A stretch of DNA of 9,020 bases from assembly GCA_030673265.1 (NCBI GenBank), contig DAOVJK010000110.1, positions 1-9,020 on the forward strand. The letters are read 5' to 3'. Shown in pieces: positions 5,764-9,020 of this stretch. The stretch's first letter is position 1, and each line of letters begins with the position of its first letter. This DNA comes from Pseudomonadota bacterium (GTDB lineage Bacteria; Desulfobacterota; Desulfobulbia; Desulfobulbales; JAGXFP01). A program made the translations under genes and the position numbers. Below the pieces are notes generated by a model. That model was not told the origin of the DNA and did not search any database. It was given only the letters and a program-made list of their open reading frames with translations.

Positions 5764-5835
5764 AATCGCAAAAGGCAACTAGATCAGGGCGGATTTAAAC
5801 CCCGTCGGAAATGTAATTCTTAGAGGTAGTGGAAG

Positions 5836-7911
5836 ATGAGTAAAGATCTGGATATGGTCAGGAACATTGGGATTAGCGCCCATATTGACTCCGGCAAGAC
5901 CACGCTGACAGAGAGGATCCTGTTTTACACCCAGAAGATCCATGCCATTCACGAAGTAAGGGGCAAGGATGGGGTCGGCGCCACGATGGATTCCATGGAA
6001 CTGGAAAAGGAACGGGGTATCACTATCGCCTCGGCTGCTACCCACTGTACCTGGAAAGATCACGAGATCAATATCATCGATACCCCTGGCCATGTTGACT
6101 TCACCATTGAAGTTGAAAGGGCCCTGCGGGTTCTTGACGGCGCGGTGCTGATCCTCTGTTCGGTCGGCGGCGTCCAGTCCCAGAGCATCACGGTTAATCG
6201 TCAGATGACCCGCTATAATGTGCCGCGTATCGCCTTTATCAATAAATGTGATCGTACCGGCGCCAACCCGGCCCGGGTTACCGAGCAGCTAAGGGAAAAA
6301 TTGGGGCTGAATGCCGTTCCCGCCCAGTTGCCCATCGGCCTTGAGGGTGATCTGGAGGGTGTTGTCGACCTGGTCACCATGAAGGCGGTTTACTTCGATG
6401 GTGATAATGGTGAGAATATTCGCGAAGAGGAGATTCCCGCCAATCTGCAGGACGCGGCGGACGCCTCTCGTGAGGAACTACTCGATGCCGCTTCCATGTT
6501 CTCCGAAGAGTTGATGGAGGCCGTACTGGAGGGCACTCCTACTCCGGAGATGATCCGGGACGCAATTCGTATCGGCACCCTTGCTTTGGAATTGACCCCG
6601 GTCTTTATCGGTTCCGCTTACAAGAACAAGGCTGTCCAATCCCTTCTCGATGCGGTGAATGATTATCTGCCCTGTCCGACCGAGGTTGAGAACATTGCCC
6701 TCGATCTCGACAAAGATGAGGCAGAAGTAAAGGTAAGCAACGACCCGGCCGATCCGATGGTTGCCCTGGCCTTTAAACTGGAAGATGGTCGCTACGGTCA
6801 GCTCACCTATGTCCGGACCTATCAGGGTACCCTCAAAAAGGGTGACTCTATCTTCAACAGCCGGACCGGCAAAAAAGTTAAGGTTGGTCGTCTGGTGCGG
6901 ATGCATTCCGACGAGATGGAGGAGATTGACCTGTGCGGCTCCGGTGATATCGTTGCCCTGTTCGGCGTCGATTGCGCTTCCGGTGACACCTTTAATTCCA
7001 GCGACACCAATTACTCGATGAGTTCCATGCATATTCCGGCCCCGGTTATCTCTCTGGCCATCAATCCTGTCGACAACAAGGCCCAGGGCAATATGTCCAA
7101 GGCCTTGAATCGTTTCACCAAAGAAGATCCGACCTTTAAGACCTTTGTTGATAAAGAAACCAACGAAACGATCATCTCGGGCATGGGTGAGTTGCATCTG
7201 GAGGTTTATATCGAGCGGATGAAGCGTGAATATGAAGCCGAAGTTGAAGTCGGCGCGCCCCAGGTCTCCTACCGCGAGACGATTACCCAGCGGGCCGACT
7301 TTGATTATGTCCACAAGAAGCAGACCGGCGGTTCCGGACAGTTCGGTCGGGTTGCCGGTTTTATCGAGCCCCTTGAAGAGGGCGAGTACGAATTTGTTGA
7401 CAAGATTGTCGGCGGTTCGATTCCCCGTGAGTTTATCTCCGCCTGTGATAAGGGTTTCCAGGCGAGTATTGCCAAGGGCGCTTTGGCTGGCGCTCCGGTT
7501 ACGGGAGTGCGGTTGACCATCAATGATGGCGCCTTCCACGCCGTTGACTCTTCCGACGTGGCATTCCAACTGGCCGCCCGCGGCGCCTTTAAACAAGGTT
7601 ATCTGAAAGCCAAGCCGATGTTGATGGAACCGATCATGAAGGTTTCCGCCGAAGGCCCCACCGAATTCCAGGGCGCGGTAATGGGTAGTCTCAACCAACG
7701 GCGCGGCATGATTCTCGGCACGGCCGAAGAGGGTAATTACACGGTGATTGACGCCGAAGTACCGCTCTCCGAGATGTTCGGTTATTCCACCGTTCTTCGC
7801 TCTCTGACCCAGGGTAAGGCCGAGTTCACCATGGAATTTGCGGCCTACCGCCAGGTTCCGAAGAGCGTGGCTGAAGAGATTATTAAAGAACGTCAGAAAG
7901 AAAAAAAATAA
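5836..7911 (+). CDS. fusA: Translation elongation factor G, mitochondrial-like (spdEFG1/mtEFG1 type), 691 aa
   Basis: GTPase that drives translocation of tRNA and mRNA on the ribosome. The G motifs are complete: AHIDSGKT (residues 15-22), RGITI (60-64), DTPGH (82-86, His86 being the catalytic His) and NKCD (136-139). Length and domain order (G, II-V) are normal. Domain IV includes HKKQTGGSGQFG (493-504) and HAVDSSD (568-574). Several stretches are of the type seen in mitochondrial GFM1: AHIDSGKTTLTERILFYT, then HEVRGKDGVGATMDSMELE, and LCSVGGVQSQ. Standard bacterial EF-G reads AHIDAGKTT in the P-loop. This fits the spdEFG1 group described from spirochaetes, planctomycetes and deltaproteobacteria, the proposed source of mtEFG1. 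The start has GAGG nine bases upstream. The gene is not in a str operon (no rpsL, rpsG or tuf beside it). Whether a second EF-G exists in the genome cannot be seen. Confidence 0.97.
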   Translation: MSKDLDMVRNIGISAHIDSGKTTLTERILFYTQKIHAIHEVRGKDGVGATMDSMELEKERGITIASAATHCTWKDHEINIIDTPGHVDFTIEVERALRVLDGAVLILCSVGGVQSQSITVNRQMTRYNVPRIAFINKCDRTGANPARVTEQLREKLGLNAVPAQLPIGLEGDLEGVVDLVTMKAVYFDGDNGENIREEEIPANLQDAADASREELLDAASMFSEELMEAVLEGTPTPEMIRDAIRIGTLALELTPVFIGSAYKNKAVQSLLDAVNDYLPCPTEVENIALDLDKDEAEVKVSNDPADPMVALAFKLEDGRYGQLTYVRTYQGTLKKGDSIFNSRTGKKVKVGRLVRMHSDEMEEIDLCGSGDIVALFGVDCASGDTFNSSDTNYSMSSMHIPAPVISLAINPVDNKAQGNMSKALNRFTKEDPTFKTFVDKETNETIISGMGELHLEVYIERMKREYEAEVEVGAPQVSYRETITQRADFDYVHKKQTGGSGQFGRVAGFIEPLEEGEYEFVDKIVGGSIPREFISACDKGFQASIAKGALAGAPVTGVRLTINDGAFHAVDSSDVAFQLAARGAFKQGYLKAKPMLMEPIMKVSAEGPTEFQGAVMGSLNQRRGMILGTAEEGNYTVIDAEVPLSEMFGYSTVLRSLTQGKAEFTMEFAAYRQVPKSVAEEIIKERQKEKK

Positions 7912-7922
7912 GATCAATTAAC

Positions 7923-8007
7923 CAGTTGCTCTGTTGAGGATAAATCTTGTAGAGTCAGTTCAGCCCCCTTAGGGCTAAGCGCTGTTTCTCTAGGTTCAGA
8001 GCAACTG
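7923..8007 (+). terminator. Structured spacer after fusA: 11-bp stem with inner hairpin, possible terminator
   Basis: CAGTTGCTCTG (7923-7933) pairs perfectly with CAGAGCAACTG (7997-8007). The 63-base interior holds AGCCC (7962-7966) paired with GGGCT (7972-7976). The following TTTCGTTATT is only moderately U-rich. It fills nearly the whole gap between fusA and the ATPase gene, 12 bases after the fusA stop, so it may end or modulate fusA read-through. Confidence 0.55.
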
Positions 8008-8031
8008 TTTCGTTATTACAGGAGATTAGGT

Positions 8032-8736
8032 ATGCAAAAAATGGATCTGGCTGATAGTAATCCCTTACGAATTTTCGCTCAGGATGCTGAAGGTAATACC
8101 GTTGATAAGCGCATGGGCTTGATTATGTCCAGGGCTGGCCTCGGCAAGACCGCCATCCTGGTGCAGATTGCCCTTGATAGCATTCTACGTGGGAATCAGG
8201 TTCTGCATGTCAGTGTTGGTCAGAGTCTTGATAAGACCCGGGCCTGGTATGATGATATTCTCAAGGGAATTGTCGCAGACCTTAAGACGGAAGACAGCAA
8301 TGAGTTGCGCGAGTTAGTACTCCGCAATCGCCTGATCATGACCTTCGATGAAGTGACTTTCAGCCGCCCCAAGCTTGAGGAGCGCTTTAATGACCTGGTT
8401 GCCCAGGATATTTTTCGGCCGACCTGTATAATTATTGACGGCTTTGATTTTGCCAATACCGATCAACAGACAGTAGCCGACGTCAAGGATATGGCTGACT
8501 CGATGGGTCTGCAGATCTGGTTTTCAGCTCGATGTCATCGTGAAGATGACCGACTGAGCGATGAAGGGGTGCCGGCGCCCTGTCATGAAGTTGGTAGTTT
8601 GTTTGATACCGTTCTTGTGATTCATGCTGATAAGGACCAGCCCGATCTCTCCCTTGATGTGATCAAAGACAGCACCGGTTGCGTCAAATCAGGCAAGGCC
8701 CTTGAGCTCGACCCGGCAACTTATCTGGTTAAATAA
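8032..8736 (+). CDS. RecA/KaiC-like P-loop ATPase of unknown function (234 aa)
   Basis: A Walker A loop SRAGLGKT (residues 33-40) is followed by a long helix and VLHVSVGQ, the usual second strand of RecA-fold ATPases. Walker B is PTCIIIDGFDF with Asp136. A later strand, GLQIWFSARCHRED, fits the sensor strand. There is one ATPase core without zinc finger, Lon-like or DNA-binding extra domains, so it is not RadA, and it is shorter than a single KaiC. No signal peptide or membrane segment is seen. The start is set by AGGAG seven bases before the ATG. It is co-directional with fusA but separated by a structured spacer. Its biological role is unknown. DnaB- or KaiC-like regulatory functions are possible, but nothing here decides between them. 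Confidence 0.82.
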   Translation: MQKMDLADSNPLRIFAQDAEGNTVDKRMGLIMSRAGLGKTAILVQIALDSILRGNQVLHVSVGQSLDKTRAWYDDILKGIVADLKTEDSNELRELVLRNRLIMTFDEVTFSRPKLEERFNDLVAQDIFRPTCIIIDGFDFANTDQQTVADVKDMADSMGLQIWFSARCHREDDRLSDEGVPAPCHEVGSLFDTVLVIHADKDQPDLSLDVIKDSTGCVKSGKALELDPATYLVK

Positions 8737-8754
8737 ACCTGAAGTAATCCTGAT

Positions 8755-8804
8755 TCAGGAGATCGCTACTACGGTTGCTGTGGCCTGGTGGCCGGAACTC
8801 CTGA
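8755..8804 (+). repeat. Hairpin-forming spacer after the ATPase gene
   Basis: TCAGGAG (8755-8761) pairs with CTCCTGA (8798-8804). Inside the loop, GGCC (8782-8785) and GGCC (8790-8793) form a small inner stem. There is no real U-tract. It may be a weak 3' end of the ATPase transcript or part of a leader for hisA. Confidence 0.4.
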
Positions 8805-8864
8805 TCTTTGCATGATTGATTGGTGAGTATGTTTAATCCGAGCTTAAACTAAAAGAATCTTTTC

Positions 8865-8903
8865 AATGGCAGCAGGGTCTTTGACCCCGCTGCCATTTTT
8901 TTT
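8865..8903 (+). terminator. Strong intrinsic terminator immediately before hisA
   Basis: AATGGCAGC (8865-8873) pairs with GCTGCCATT (8889-8897), and GGGTC (8875-8879) with GACCC (8883-8887), separated by one A/C mismatch and closed by a TTT loop. Eight T follow (8896-8903). Only ten bases lie between the T run and the hisA ATG. Confidence 0.9.
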
Positions 8904-8913
8904 GGCGACCCCT

Positions 8914-9020
8914 ATGAACCTGAGACCATGTATTGACATCCACGGCGGCTGCGTCAAGCAGATTGTTGGTTCGACCCTGTCCGACCAGGACACCGACAGC
9001 CTGCAGACCAATTTTGCTTC
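8914..9020 (+). CDS. hisA: Eukaryotic-type HisA-like ProFAR isomerase (N-terminus only)
   Basis: The visible 35 codons begin MNLRPCIDIHGGCVKQIVGS and continue through TLSDQDTDSLQTNF. This matches the N-terminus of the eukaryote-type phosphoribosylformimino-5-aminoimidazole carboxamide ribotide isomerase (yeast HIS6: CIDLHNGEVKQIVGGTL). That enzyme catalyses the fourth step of histidine synthesis in a TIM barrel. Asp8 would be the first catalytic Asp. The ordinary bacterial HisA start (PAIDLKDGKCVRL type) is clearly different. ATG 8914 is favoured by homology, but there is no clear Shine-Dalgarno site because the gene follows the terminator T run almost directly. With only 35 residues the family call is good but the subtype is tentative. 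Confidence 0.8.
   Translation, partial: MNLRPCIDIHGGCVKQIVGSTLSDQDTDSLQTNFA

Noticed and set aside
5779..6093. Minus-strand frame of 104 codons over the fusA start
   Set aside because: Mirror of the fusA coding frame, with no ribosome site or family match.
6478..7917. Minus-strand open frame of 479 codons
   Set aside because: It is the mirror of the fusA reading frame, whose protein is unmistakable. Long antisense frames arise from the codon bias of the sense gene.

Overview
The window looks like chromosomal DNA of an anaerobic, sulfate-reducer-type deltaproteobacterium (Desulfobulbaceae-like would fit). GC is moderate. The evidence is a selenocysteine formate dehydrogenase, an RCKP-type rubredoxin-like protein, a mitochondrial-type EF-G of the kind known from spirochaetes, planctomycetes and deltaproteobacteria, and the start of a eukaryotic-type HisA. 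This placement is inferred from gene content only. I see no phage, transposon, CRISPR or toxin genes.

Positions 1-2005 (minus) carry almost all of a cytoplasmic FdhF-like formate dehydrogenase. It is read through an in-frame TGA at 1604-1606, in exactly the selenocysteine context of E. coli FdhF, with a SECIS-like hairpin right behind it. A caller that stops at TGA would split this gene in two. Positions 2006-2580 have no convincing gene but hold a long imperfect hairpin (2401-2468). Two small minus-strand genes follow: a 61-residue charged protein (2581-2766) and a cold-shock protein (2861-3061) with its own terminator.

Positions 3062-3854 are non-coding apart from structural signals: a csp leader hairpin, a bidirectional terminator and two perfect palindromes. 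They also contain a long minus-strand open frame that I do not accept as a gene. A tRNA-Ser(CGA) lies at 3855-3944. It is followed by a WrbA-like flavodoxin (4036-4509), a convergent 49-residue Cys-rich rubredoxin-like protein (4636-4785, minus) and a divergent SLOG-like Rossmann protein (4963-5517). The flavodoxin and the Cys-rich protein suggest redox housekeeping.

Positions 5518-5835 hold the terminator of the SLOG gene and then a promoter-plus-terminator unit that could make a short leader or small RNA before fusA. fusA (5836-7911) encodes a 691-residue EF-G of the spdEFG1/mtEFG1 type. An 85-base structured spacer separates it from a RecA/KaiC-like P-loop ATPase of unknown role (8032-8736). 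After a further structured spacer and a strong intrinsic terminator, a HisA-like gene begins at 8914 and runs off the window.

The genes do not form one pathway. No new multi-gene defence or metabolic system is evident. The most informative items are the recoded formate dehydrogenase, the two orphan nucleotide-binding proteins (SLOG-like and P-loop ATPase), and several unassigned RNA-like structures.
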